The translations under genes and the position numbers were made by a program. Below the pieces are notes generated by a model. The model searched no databases and was not told the DNA's origin. It saw only the letters and a program-made list of their open reading frames with translations. DNA of 64,000 nucleotides from Fuerstiella sp. (GTDB taxonomy: Bacteria > Planctomycetota > Planctomycetia > Planctomycetales > Planctomycetaceae): the NCBI GenBank assembly GCA_022447225.1, contig JAKVAZ010000001.1, forward strand, positions 403,824 through 467,823. Reading direction: 5' to 3'. This document shows, piece by piece, positions 8,732-18,175 of this stretch; the stretch's first letter is position 1, and each line of letters opens with the position of its first letter.

Positions 8732-10411
8732 CTAGGGTTGTTCCTGTGCGGCGTTGACTGCCGGAATTTCGGCGTCCTGACCTCTACAGCGCAGCATGGC
8801 ATAACGCAGAAAATCAGAGACACTGTCGACGTTCTGATAGAGTCTTATGGTCACATCCCAGATTTTCTGAGCCTGTTCATCTTCACCGTCGGTGGCCAGT
8901 TGTTCGGCTTGTTTCATTCGAGTGGCAAACAGGCCACGCAGACGCAGGCGATCACTGTTGAGCAGTTGTGTCCGAGCCTCCTTGCGTCGTTTGGCAAAGA
9001 TAACATTCCAGATCCTGAACTCATCCATCGTGAGTGCATACGGCGGACTTTCCGTCTCCAGTCGTTCCGGCGTGAATGCGTCCAGCTGCTGAATCACGTT
9101 GTCATAACGTTCAATGGCTGCCAGTGGGTTTGGATCGATGTCCTTTTCCAGTTTGTATGCCCTTACGTATTCCCGTTCGAAGGGGTTTTCCAGATCTCCG
9201 AATCCGTCAGCCTTCTTCTCCATCTGGTGTTCTTTGATTTCCAGATTGATTTCGTCGATCCAGATGCGGGCATCGGCTGCATATGGTCCGTCAGGAGCGC
9301 GCTCAACGATTGCCAAACAATCGCCGCGTGACTCTCTTCTGACGTTCCACTCCGTGGTGTCGGCGTTCATAACCACTTTTACTCTGGCGTGGATGGAAGC
9401 GACACTTTCCGGCCACAGCAACCAGGTCGTCACTCCGATGAGTGCGAGCAGACAGGTTGCAAGGAACCATGTTTGCTCATGCACCGGAACGTTTTCCCTC
9501 CTTTTCTTTTTCTTTTTGCGAGGATGAACCCTGTCGATGCGCGTGTCAACCTGTGAGGCAGGGACTGTGGCAGTCACGCTGTTTCCTGCAGCGATTTTTT
9601 CGCGAATCTCGCCAAGTTCGGTATGGACGGCAAGTGCATCAAACGGGCGGTTGTCAGGATCTTTAGACAGCATTCGATCTACAAGACGGTCCAGCCAGAT
9701 CGGACAGTCCGGAGCAAATTCTGTCACATTGTGTGGATCGTCATTGATGTGCTGCATGAGCATCTCGGCCGGGTTATCCGATACAAACGGCGTCTCACCA
9801 ACCAGTACCTCATACAGCAGACACCCAAGTGCATAGAGGTCCGTTTTGCCGCAGATCGGATGTGCCCCGTTGATCTGTTCCGGGGCCATATAAGCGTACG
9901 TTCCAACGGTTTTTCCGGCCGCCGTCAGTGCGGTGGCTTCGGTGTCACGTGCAATCCCAAAATCGCCCAGCATCAGGCGGCCTTTGCGTGACAGAAACAG
10001 GTTGGCCGGTTTGAGATCCCGATGAATGATACCGGCATTGTGCGCGTGTTCGAGAGCCGAACAGACCTGACGACCCACATGAATCGCCTGTTCCCAGGTG
10101 AGTCGTCCCCGCTGTTTAATCATTTCCTGCAGTGACCCGCCATCGATGAACTGCATGGCGTAGTACCGTTGATTATTTTCTGTGCCCCCTCCGTAGTACT
10201 TAACAATATTGGGATGACTGAGCCGTTTGAGAATTTTGATTTCTCGTTCGAAACGGCTGAGGAGTTTCGGATCTTCTATCAGGCCTGGTGACAGGATTTT
10301 GACAGCAACCTTCTTATTACTTTTCGGGTAGTTCGCCCGATACACCACCCCCATTCCTCCGATACCGATCTGCTCCTCCAGAATAAACGGTCCAATTTGT
10401 CGTTTGTCCAT
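8732..10411 (-). CDS. Transmembrane Ser/Thr protein kinase (Hanks type)
   Basis: 559 aa. The N-terminal kinase domain (about 1-275) is complete: GIGGMGVVY glycine loop, VAVK lysine at 38, HRDLKPAN at 130-137, DFG at 150-152, and APE at 176-178. A lysine/arginine-rich juxtamembrane stretch (about 298-305) precedes one membrane segment at about 314-334. The outer region of about 220 residues is helical, rich in Glu, Arg and Gln, with no recognised domain; it ends with a string of short helices that may be repeats. The layout is that of a receptor-like kinase. The substrate is unknown and no phosphatase gene lies nearby. Confidence 0.93.
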   Translation of the reverse strand: MDKRQIGPFILEEQIGIGGMGVVYRANYPKSNKKVAVKILSPGLIEDPKLLSRFEREIKILKRLSHPNIVKYYGGGTENNQRYYAMQFIDGGSLQEMIKQRGRLTWEQAIHVGRQVCSALEHAHNAGIIHRDLKPANLFLSRKGRLMLGDFGIARDTEATALTAAGKTVGTYAYMAPEQINGAHPICGKTDLYALGCLLYEVLVGETPFVSDNPAEMLMQHINDDPHNVTEFAPDCPIWLDRLVDRMLSKDPDNRPFDALAVHTELGEIREKIAAGNSVTATVPASQVDTRIDRVHPRKKKKKRRENVPVHEQTWFLATCLLALIGVTTWLLWPESVASIHARVKVVMNADTTEWNVRRESRGDCLAIVERAPDGPYAADARIWIDEINLEIKEHQMEKKADGFGDLENPFEREYVRAYKLEKDIDPNPLAAIERYDNVIQQLDAFTPERLETESPPYALTMDEFRIWNVIFAKRRKEARTQLLNSDRLRLRGLFATRMKQAEQLATDGEDEQAQKIWDVTIRLYQNVDSVSDFLRYAMLRCRGQDAEIPAVNAAQEQP

Positions 10412-11248
10412 GATCAGGGATCACTAAGTGCAGCCTGCCCCGAACGAGGGCGAATCTGAAAAACACGACATGAATCAACAATTGCTGAATCAAATGTCCA
10501 TACAGTAAATCTGGTATGATTTTGAAAAGTCGAGCCCCCCCGACGGGTATCTGCATCGCACCGAAACTGGTATCTCTTTCATAGTCGATCTCCGGTTTCT
10601 TTCTCAGGAATTTCATTCATAGACGGTGATGAACGCTGTGGTAACACAGATTGAGCTGCATCGTCAAAACCATAGTCAGCAGGGGCCACACGGCTCTATG
10701 ATCAAAATCGCTGTTACCGCGGGCACTGGTGAATTTTAGATTGTTTAGTCACTGTGCAACTCTTCACCCGGCTGATTGGATCCTGAGCAGCCTTCAGGTA
10801 CTGCACTTGCAGAACCTCAGGGCCATGGTCGGGCGAAAAAAATTCTTCCACCGTTGAATCGGCGTCACAAATGGATGCGAAATGTCATCGGTTACCTCCG
10901 GGGAGATAAGCACTATTCCTGCAAACCCTGCAGCAAAGCAATACAAACCCGGCCGCTTCATGCTGTTTCTGCTGCCGAATCACAGAGGTAATGCAAATTG
11001 AATGCCGGAACGTGCCATGTTTCCATGTTACTCTCCATGAGTCAGCATTGTCCAATCGGCAGTTCTCTGCTGACTGGCTCCTGCACCGAAGCGACCGTCA
11101 CGGTATATCAGATCCACGTCTGATACCTGATTGAGGCCCACCCCAGGTGCCCTGACCGAAACGGAATTGCGATTTTACTTTAAACTCGTCACCATCCGAC
11201 TGCGGCAATGTGACCTGTCTCCGATCTGCTCTGAACTGGGGGCCAGCT
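10412..11248. other. Long intergenic region between divergent genes
   Basis: 837 bp between a kinase on the minus strand and DUF1501 on the plus strand, so it must hold both promoters. I see no supported gene; a 71-codon frame at 10776-10991 has no motif. A near-perfect dyad lies at 11102-11127 (arms GGTATATCAGA and TCTGATACC, with a two-base bulge), about 120 bp before the DUF1501 start. It could be an operator or a leader hairpin. Confidence 0.45.
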
Positions 11249-12601
11249 ATGCTGACCATCAGCGGTAAATCGAACCGAAGTCTTTGTGATGGGATTGAAC
11301 GTCGAAGATTCCTGCAGGTTGGCGGACTGAGCGTGTTTGGTCTTTCGCTGACTGACCTGTTACGGGCAGAACAGCATGTTTCGGATGGCCAACCAAAGCG
11401 ATCTGTCATTCTGATCTGGATGCACGGCGGTCCTTCTCAGCTTGATACTTTTGATATGAAGCCGCTGGCCCCGGCGGAGGTGCGAGGTCCCTGGAAACCT
11501 GTTGCGTCCGCTTTGCCCGGGCTTGATGTGTGCGAGCTGATGCCGGAACACGCCAAAGTGATGCAGCACTGCACTGTCATACGAAGTCTTTCGCACGGAA
11601 ACGGAGAGCATTGGGCGGCCGCACACTGGATGCTTACCGGACGACGTGGTTCTACCAGTACTGACCGCAAACCGCGTCAACCTTCAATGGGTGCCGTCAT
11701 TTCTCACCTGCTGGGTCCGACTCAGTCAGGGTCGTTGCCGGCAGTCAACATGAACGACGGAGGATTCGGTTTTCACGGTGGTGCATGGCTGGGAGTCGAT
11801 GCAAATCCTTTCCGCTGCGGGGAATTCAGTTACGGCAATGAGGCCGGCAGACTACCGGCCGGCGACCACAAAAGCTTTTCACTTGTTGACGGGCTCAGTA
11901 ATCAGCGACTGATCAATCGCGTACAGCTCCAGCGACAGTTTGATGTTCTGAGACGTCGAGTGGATTGTCATACTGATTTTGATGCCGTTGATTCTGTCGG
12001 TCAGCAGGCTCTGGATATCGTGCTTTCCGGTCGTGTTCGCCAGGCCTTTGATCTGGCCGGTGAAGACCCCGGGCTCAAGGAACGTTACGGTCCTGGCTGG
12101 GGGGAACAGGCACTGCTGTCCCGAAGGCTTGTGGAAGCCGGTGTCCGTTTTGTCTCACTGAACACCGGTTATTTCGATGATCACAGCAACATAGAAAATG
12201 CACTCAATGATAAGTTGCCCCGACATGACAAATGCGTAGGGGTTCTGATCCAGGACCTTGCAGACCGCGGGATGCTTGAGGATACGCTGGTGGTAACGGC
12301 CGGTGAGTTCGGGCATACACCGCGGATCAACAAAAAAGCGGGTCGTGATCACTGGCCTCTGGCTCAGAGTATTCTGTTTGCGGGAGGTGGCTATCGCCAT
12401 GGTCAGGTCATTGGGACTACCAACGACAAGGCAGAGCATCCCACGTCACGGAAGATCGGCGTTGAAGACTTTTGCGCTACAGTCTATCACGCCGTCGGTC
12501 TGAGAGCTGATGATACGATGAATGATCTGTCCGGGCGACCCGTTCATCTGGTTCCGGGGGGAGAGGTGCCCCGCGAGATGCTGCCGGCCGGAGTGTCGTG
12601 A
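11249..12601 (+). CDS. DUF1501 protein, Tat-exported sulfatase-like
   Basis: 450 aa. The N-terminus has an RRRFLQVGGLSVFGLSL Tat-like signal. The body has the features of the planctomycete DUF1501 family, a relative of alkaline phosphatases and sulfatases: WMHGGPSQLDTFDMKP near the start, HWAAAHWMLTGR, and VVTAGEFGHTPRINKKAGRDHWP near the C-terminus with likely metal-binding His and Asp. Its biochemical function is unproven. In planctomycete genomes it usually pairs with a DUF1549/DUF1553 cytochrome-like gene, which is absent here. The ATG at 11249 has a GGGG stretch just before it; an in-frame start at 11210 would put 13 odd residues ahead of the signal. Confidence 0.9.
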   Translation: MLTISGKSNRSLCDGIERRRFLQVGGLSVFGLSLTDLLRAEQHVSDGQPKRSVILIWMHGGPSQLDTFDMKPLAPAEVRGPWKPVASALPGLDVCELMPEHAKVMQHCTVIRSLSHGNGEHWAAAHWMLTGRRGSTSTDRKPRQPSMGAVISHLLGPTQSGSLPAVNMNDGGFGFHGGAWLGVDANPFRCGEFSYGNEAGRLPAGDHKSFSLVDGLSNQRLINRVQLQRQFDVLRRRVDCHTDFDAVDSVGQQALDIVLSGRVRQAFDLAGEDPGLKERYGPGWGEQALLSRRLVEAGVRFVSLNTGYFDDHSNIENALNDKLPRHDKCVGVLIQDLADRGMLEDTLVVTAGEFGHTPRINKKAGRDHWPLAQSILFAGGGYRHGQVIGTTNDKAEHPTSRKIGVEDFCATVYHAVGLRADDTMNDLSGRPVHLVPGGEVPREMLPAGVS

Positions 12602-12706
12602 AAGTATCGTGAAACAGATCCCGGTTCCCACCATTATGCCACCGATCTACAATCATCAGTCGCCGTTTTCTGCAGATTGTTACCGCGACTCACCGGACAG
12701 GATGTG

Positions 12707-13870
12707 ATGGCCCCGCAACTGACAACGTCACGTGCTTCGCGCAATCGTCGGCTGGTTGCGACTTCGATCTGGCTTTGCCTGGTTCTGACGGCGATGCTTT
12801 TGTGGAACAGCCGGACTCAGAACACGGACATTATTGACCCGTCTGAACCGATTGCATTCCTGCTGGCCGCGTTTACCTCTTTTGTCAGCCTGTTTGCCTG
12901 GATGCTGTTCAATCCTGCTCGTGGTGTATCTGCCGAAACGACTACACTCATGGCTGCGGGGGCGGCCACGCTGTTTCCTCCGTGTATTATTGCCTTCTGT
13001 GCAATGCCACTTGGGTCTCCACTGAGCTGGTGGCTGACGGCCGGGTTGTTTGTACTGCTGGTCATTGCCGTAATGAGTCCGGTACCCGAAGAATTCTTTG
13101 GTATACCGCGAGATCGGCACAGTTATTTCCGGCAGGCCAGCATGGCCGGGTTGGGTGACCAGTCTCTACTGGAACTGAATTCGGACTGGTTGCGGTCCAC
13201 AGACCTGACAATTGTGGTTCCGGAGTCGGATCGACCGTCTCTGGCTCCCAGTAGGTGGCGCGATCAGGAACAACTTCTTCCACGAAGTAAACGAAAACGC
13301 AGATTCGAATCCGCAGCGGTGCCCGACGAACCTGCTGTTGAACCTCAGCCGGCAACGAAGAAGGTTTCAGTTCCAGATCAATTGACCGGGCAACAGTCAA
13401 CCGTTCAACACGATGTCTCTCGAACTAACCGGATTCCACCTGTTCCGTATGACGGGCCAGGCACGTCCGGCGTGACGCGTCAGAGTATTCCGCCGACAGT
13501 TTCGTTTAAAACTGAAAAACAGGGCCAGGTCGGTTCTCGTAAAAACAGTAACGATGTTCAGGATACGGATGCGCTGAGCCGGACCACCTTCGAGCGGGTT
13601 ACCGACGAGTTCGGCGGGGAATTAATCGAAGGAGTTGTTGCCATTCGATTTGACCCGGGACAAAAACGAGCCAACGTTCATGTGCCGTTTTCGCCACCCC
13701 TTTCCGGCGTTCCCGAAGTTGAGTGCGATACTGTCATTGATGAGTCGGTCCGTGTCAAAGTTCCGGAACGGAGAGCCTGGGGGCTTCGTATTGAAGGTCG
13801 TCGTACAGACACCAGCGCAGCTCAGGAGTCCGATATTTCGTTTTCAGCCGTTTACGTTCCGTCTCCGTGA
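12707..13870 (+). CDS. Four-helix membrane protein with long soluble tail, unknown function
   Basis: 387 aa; family not recognised. Four hydrophobic segments fill about residues 10-130, then a proline- and charge-rich linker (about 190-290), then a compact C-terminal segment of about 95 residues (FERVTDEFGGELIEGVVAIR to the end) that looks like a beta-rich domain. The start at 12707 has AGGA nearby upstream; a TTG at 12677 is in frame but less likely. The 3' end overlaps the convergent CorC-like gene by 27 bp. It follows the DUF1501 gene by about 105 bp on the same strand. Confidence 0.72.
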   Translation: MAPQLTTSRASRNRRLVATSIWLCLVLTAMLLWNSRTQNTDIIDPSEPIAFLLAAFTSFVSLFAWMLFNPARGVSAETTTLMAAGAATLFPPCIIAFCAMPLGSPLSWWLTAGLFVLLVIAVMSPVPEEFFGIPRDRHSYFRQASMAGLGDQSLLELNSDWLRSTDLTIVVPESDRPSLAPSRWRDQEQLLPRSKRKRRFESAAVPDEPAVEPQPATKKVSVPDQLTGQQSTVQHDVSRTNRIPPVPYDGPGTSGVTRQSIPPTVSFKTEKQGQVGSRKNSNDVQDTDALSRTTFERVTDEFGGELIEGVVAIRFDPGQKRANVHVPFSPPLSGVPEVECDTVIDESVRVKVPERRAWGLRIEGRRTDTSAAQESDISFSAVYVPSP

Positions 13871-15193
13871 ACGCACGCTTGCGTCCGAATCCGCAAACTG
13901 TACAGACGAATCCAGCTGTTCCAGTCGTACGCGTTTCAGTTGCCGTTCATCGGCTTCCAGAACTGTAAGCCGTAAATTGCGCCACTGGTAAGTTTCACCC
14001 TGCCCCGGAATTCGCCCAAAACGAGACAACAGAAACCCGTTGAGTGTGTCAAAGTCAGTACCTTCGGGCAGTCCCAGCAGAAAATGTTCATTAAGGTCAT
14101 CAATATGAACTCGCGCATCGGCTTCGATCACACCATCCTTCTGATGCATGAGCGTTGGTTCGTCGCGGTCAAATTCATCAGAAATCTCGCCGACGATTTC
14201 TTCCATGATGTCTTCCATCGTGACGACGCCGGCAACCCCGCTGTATTCGTCAACTACGATCGCCAGCTGGATCTTCTTTTCCTGCATTTCATCGATGAGT
14301 GCGTCAATTCGCTGAGATTCGGGTACGTAAACTGCCGGCCGCGCCACGCTCTCCACGAACTCGTTCGCCATATTGGCTCCGTCCGCCACACTTCTGAGCA
14401 AATCCCGCGCGTAAAGAACCCCGATCACATCGTCAATTCCCGCACGAATAACTGGAAATCGGGAGTAGCCACATTGCATGATCAGATGAACTGCATCGTG
14501 CAGTGTGGTGTCGGCCGATATCGTGATCAGGTCAGTACGAGGAGTCATAATGGAGGAGACGTCCGTATCGTGCAGACTAAGCAAGCCGTGGATCATGCGG
14601 GAACCGCCGGTCCAGATCACGCCGTTCCGCTGCCCTTCATTAACAAGCGTTAGTATTTCGCCGGCAAGTTGGTGCCTCGGCTGTGCTCCAGGGTCCTCAA
14701 GACCTGCGGTGCGGTATACAAGTTGATCGATGCGGCCGGCGAGGTTCCAGACCGGACTCGTCAGCCGACGAGTCACTTCAAGAACTCCCCAGCAGCGGTA
14801 CAGCAGTACTCCTCCAAGGGCCCCAGCGATGGAGCGGGGAAGTGCGATCCAAAACAGAAATACCAGCAGCGCGATGCCGGCCAGTCGTAATCCCCAGGCT
14901 ACGACGACGAGTGGTTCCTGTGATGATGGCCATTGAAACGACTGAAATGCCGGCAGTTGAACGGCAAGCCAGCAGCCGCAGATGATGGTCAGAATCAAAA
15001 GGAACTCAAATATCAACAGCGACGACTGACGCATTGCCAGAATCTGTCCGACGCGGTTCGGGCGTTTACGATTCCGACACACCTGTTCCAGCTGATGCAT
15101 TGAGTCAACTCGAAGAGCGAAACACATCAGAGACAGAAAAAAAATGAAAGCGACAAAAGAAAACGTCGGCAGTATCCTGAGCAGTCCGCTCAC
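13844..15193 (-). CDS. HlyC/CorC family transporter-associated protein (CNNM-CBS-CorC_HlyC)
   Basis: 449 aa. Several N-terminal membrane helices (about 1-130) form a CNNM-like domain, two CBS domains follow (SIMTPRTDLITISADTTLHD; second half through VVDEYSGVAGVVTMEDIMEE), and a C-terminal CorC_HlyC domain (about 355-435) ends the protein. Members are linked to magnesium/cobalt efflux or ion homeostasis. The start codon overlaps the stop of ybeY by four bases (ATGA type), so the two are translationally coupled. The ybeZ-ybeY-ybeX order of Escherichia is thus preserved in part. Confidence 0.93.
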   Translation of the reverse strand: MSGLLRILPTFSFVAFIFFLSLMCFALRVDSMHQLEQVCRNRKRPNRVGQILAMRQSSLLIFEFLLILTIICGCWLAVQLPAFQSFQWPSSQEPLVVVAWGLRLAGIALLVFLFWIALPRSIAGALGGVLLYRCWGVLEVTRRLTSPVWNLAGRIDQLVYRTAGLEDPGAQPRHQLAGEILTLVNEGQRNGVIWTGGSRMIHGLLSLHDTDVSSIMTPRTDLITISADTTLHDAVHLIMQCGYSRFPVIRAGIDDVIGVLYARDLLRSVADGANMANEFVESVARPAVYVPESQRIDALIDEMQEKKIQLAIVVDEYSGVAGVVTMEDIMEEIVGEISDEFDRDEPTLMHQKDGVIEADARVHIDDLNEHFLLGLPEGTDFDTLNGFLLSRFGRIPGQGETYQWRNLRLTVLEADERQLKRVRLEQLDSSVQFADSDASVRSRRRNVNG

Positions 15194-15738
15194 TCGAGAA
15201 TATCCTGGGTTAATTCGGTAGACTGTATGGCCGTATCCGGATCTCGCGGGATTTTTGGGATTCCCAGTTGTTCGAGAATGAATGTTTCTCGTGCACGCAT
15301 GATCTGTTGTTGCACGATTTCCTGGTCATCATAACCACAGACGTGCAGCATTCCATGAACGGAATACAGCGTTAACTCTGACTGCAGTTCCCATCCAAGT
15401 CGTGCGGCTTCCGATTCGGCGTATTCGACGCTCACCATAATTTCACCTTCAATGTGAGCCCCTGCTGCGCGTCTCTCCGCATCGCTTTTCGGAGAGTTGC
15501 GTGTCGGGTGTCTCCAGTCCAGCTGGAAGCTGATCACATCCGTGGGGAAATCGTGCTGAAGATATGCGTGATTGACTGCATGGATTGTCTTGTTGTCGAC
15601 CAGGCTGAAACTCAGTACCGCCCCCGCAACGGACTCAATGTGGAGCGCCTGGACAACAGCGTGTCGCAGCACACTGAGGTCCACGTCGAGAAATTGTGGT
15701 GTTGCGGTGATATCGACTTCATACGTCATATGCGGCAA
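15190..15738 (-). CDS. ybeY: Endoribonuclease YbeY (16S rRNA maturation)
   Basis: 182 aa. YbeY is a zinc-dependent RNase acting in 16S rRNA 3'-end maturation and ribosome quality control. The signature here is HGMLHVCGYDD: His128 and His132 are kept, but the third ligand, usually His, is Asp138. The rest of the fold is typical (DVISFQLD; GEIMVSVEYA). Asp can bind zinc, and the family tolerates change at this place, so I do not call it inactive. It overlaps the CorC-like gene by four bases and lies 23 bp after the 7TM-HD gene. A C-terminal tail of about 25 residues goes beyond the usual domain. Confidence 0.93.
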   Translation of the reverse strand: MPHMTYEVDITATPQFLDVDLSVLRHAVVQALHIESVAGAVLSFSLVDNKTIHAVNHAYLQHDFPTDVISFQLDWRHPTRNSPKSDAERRAAGAHIEGEIMVSVEYAESEAARLGWELQSELTLYSVHGMLHVCGYDDQEIVQQQIMRARETFILEQLGIPKIPRDPDTAIQSTELTQDILE

Positions 15739-15761
15739 TCCGGAACATTTCGGATGAAAAA

Positions 15762-18107
15762 TCAGGCGGTTTTTTGATCTGGGTATTTGATACGACTGTG
15801 ATGGACTGCCAGCAGTGTCTTAACGACTGATTTCTGAACGATTCGCAGTTCACTCATGGTGAGTCCGCACTCATCAAATTGGCCATCCAGCAGACGTTTG
15901 AGTGTGATTTCCCGCACAAGCGTCTGAATTCTGTTGGGAGTCGGCTCGCTGAGCGTCCGACTGGCACTCTCCACGGCATCAACCAGCATCATGACACCGG
16001 TTTCCCTGGACTGAGGTTTTGGTCCCGGATAGCGAAAGGTTGATTCGTCCGCATCCGTACGATGGTCCTCGTCCGCGCGGGCCGCGGCTTCATGATAGAA
16101 ATACTCTACCAGTGTGGTGCCATGATGTTGTTCAATGAAGTCGATGAGTTGCTGTGGAAGGTTATGCTGTTCGGCAAGCTCCGAGCCGTCTTTGACATGT
16201 CCGATGATAATGAGGGCACTCATTGCGGGCGTCAGATTGTCGTGCTGGCTTTCCTGCCCCTCGATCATGTTCTCGATAAAATATTCCGGCTTCAACATTT
16301 TTCCGATGTCGTGAAAATAAGCTCCAACTCGGACCAGGAGTCCGTTAGCTCCGATCGCATCCGCAGCAGCTTCGCCGATTGTTGCTACACTCAGTGAATG
16401 GTTGTAACTCCCCGGTGCCCGACGCGCCAGTTCCTGCAGAAGCGGATGGGATACATCCGTGAGACCCAGCAGGCTGATGTCGGTCACAATTCCGAATGCG
16501 CGTTCAATAAATGTCAGACTACCATGGACTACAAAGCAGCAGACCAGTGACCAGCAGGCAAGCCTGAGACTGTCCCACAGGATGGCACTGTTTTGCCAGA
16601 CACCGGCCAGAGAGTTCGCCTGGAGCAGATTGAGACCCCACACCGACAGGAAACCGACAGCCGCAGCCACGAATCCGACTTTGATAATCGTTGCCTGCGA
16701 CGAGATTCTGTTCAGCGGAATAGTCACAGTAACGCACAGCAGCATCAGGCAGGCAAACTGGTCCAGGCGTTCCAGTGTTGCAAATGCCACCAGAAGGGAC
16801 AGGCAAAATCCGGTCACGAGTGCCAGGCCCCGACTGTAAACAATGGCCACAATAATTACTGTGGCCATTACCGGAATGACTTCCGCATGCCAGATACTCA
16901 GGATTTTCCCGGTGCCGACAGCAGCGCCGCAGATTGCGATCAAAGCCAGGAGTTGACCAGGGTCATTCAGCAGTTCCGGTTGAGAGCCGGCGAGATACAT
17001 GCTCATCAGAATCACGAGCGCTACCAGCAACAGCGCAGCACCCAGTATGTGCAGGATACGCTGGCCACTCGTGATCAACGTTTCGTAAGCTTCAAATTCA
17101 TGAACCAGCAGCCGCATGTATTCGCGAGTGACCCGGGCACCAGCCGGCACAATTATGCTTTCGGCAGGAAAAAAATCGTACTGAGGTTCTTCTCTTTCGG
17201 CTGCCTGCTGACGGCGTTCGTTTGTCAGTTTTTCATTGTAAACCAGATGACCATTCAGACTGGCCGAAATCCATGTCTCCACCCACGATCGAATCGGCTG
17301 AAGTGTCTCATAATTTGTCCAGGCCTTACCTAGTGTTCCGGTATCCCGAAGCTGCTCGTCAAGTTTTACACTGGACAGCGGAGCATAGCTTAGCGACGGG
17401 TGTGGATCGTCGGGACCCACAATCTCGATTCGGGTCTGTTCCCGCTGAGCAATTTGTAGATTTTCCTGACCGGTCTGCAGGTTGTAACGCCAGTTGTCCA
17501 GATCGTCTGCTGTCAGGATGCCAACGACACGAGCTTCACCCAGCCACTGAGAAAAATCAAGTGCCAGCTGATCTAGCAGCTCGCCGATGGACACAGTATC
17601 CCTCAACAAGGTGTGCAGCTGTTCAAAATTTGACTCATTCCGTATCACACCAAATGCCTGAGCCACTGACGGATCGAGCTCAGCTGATGATCCAGCATTG
17701 GCAACTGCGCTCAGATGACCGCGAAACGTTGCTGTCAGATCGTCAATCACATTGTCGTGCCTGACAAAAACCGGGTCAGCATTTTCTTCGGCATTGAGCC
17801 TTGCCTGCCGTGTTTCCAGCACATTCTCAACGCTGAAGTCGACCCGAGACAGCACGCCGTCTCTGACGAACTGCCCTTCACGATACGGAAAACGCGATTT
17901 CCACGCCTGTAGTGAAACCAGCAATACAACAACAGCAGCCACGCCGATGAGCAATTGCTTGATGGTTCTGTAGTCCCACAGGGACTCCAGCAGTCTTTCC
18001 CACCGTGAATGTGCCGGACGAAAGACTCGTGTTTGTCGGGCACGCCGTGTCCCAAAGAACGTCATTGCGTTAACTGCTGACGGAGTGACGTCCGCCTCGC
18101 TGGCCAA
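15762..18107 (-). CDS. 7TM-HD family phosphohydrolase (PgpH/YqfF-like)
   Basis: 781 aa. One N-terminal membrane segment (about 50-70), a large outer 7TMR-HDED domain, a block of about seven membrane helices (about 345-520), then a cytoplasmic HD domain with NHSLSVATIGEAA, YFHDIGKMLKPEYF and GHVKDG metal-ligand motifs. PgpH of Listeria degrades cyclic di-AMP, and that activity is the best guess here. The order phoH, yqfF-like, ybeY matches Firmicutes. An internal Met at residue 15 (18065) is an alternative start. Confidence 0.92.
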   Translation of the reverse strand: MASEADVTPSAVNAMTFFGTRRARQTRVFRPAHSRWERLLESLWDYRTIKQLLIGVAAVVVLLVSLQAWKSRFPYREGQFVRDGVLSRVDFSVENVLETRQARLNAEENADPVFVRHDNVIDDLTATFRGHLSAVANAGSSAELDPSVAQAFGVIRNESNFEQLHTLLRDTVSIGELLDQLALDFSQWLGEARVVGILTADDLDNWRYNLQTGQENLQIAQREQTRIEIVGPDDPHPSLSYAPLSSVKLDEQLRDTGTLGKAWTNYETLQPIRSWVETWISASLNGHLVYNEKLTNERRQQAAEREEPQYDFFPAESIIVPAGARVTREYMRLLVHEFEAYETLITSGQRILHILGAALLLVALVILMSMYLAGSQPELLNDPGQLLALIAICGAAVGTGKILSIWHAEVIPVMATVIIVAIVYSRGLALVTGFCLSLLVAFATLERLDQFACLMLLCVTVTIPLNRISSQATIIKVGFVAAAVGFLSVWGLNLLQANSLAGVWQNSAILWDSLRLACWSLVCCFVVHGSLTFIERAFGIVTDISLLGLTDVSHPLLQELARRAPGSYNHSLSVATIGEAAADAIGANGLLVRVGAYFHDIGKMLKPEYFIENMIEGQESQHDNLTPAMSALIIIGHVKDGSELAEQHNLPQQLIDFIEQHHGTTLVEYFYHEAAARADEDHRTDADESTFRYPGPKPQSRETGVMMLVDAVESASRTLSEPTPNRIQTLVREITLKRLLDGQFDECGLTMSELRIVQKSVVKTLLAVHHSRIKYPDQKTA

Positions 18108-18175
18108 ACTTCGTCAGACGTCTGACGAATCAGAAAACAGTCCCGGAATCCTTTTTCAGTAAAACAGCACTGCTG

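Noticed and set aside
10776-10991. 71-codon plus-strand frame in the gap before DUF1501
   Set aside because: No family feature and no Shine-Dalgarno.
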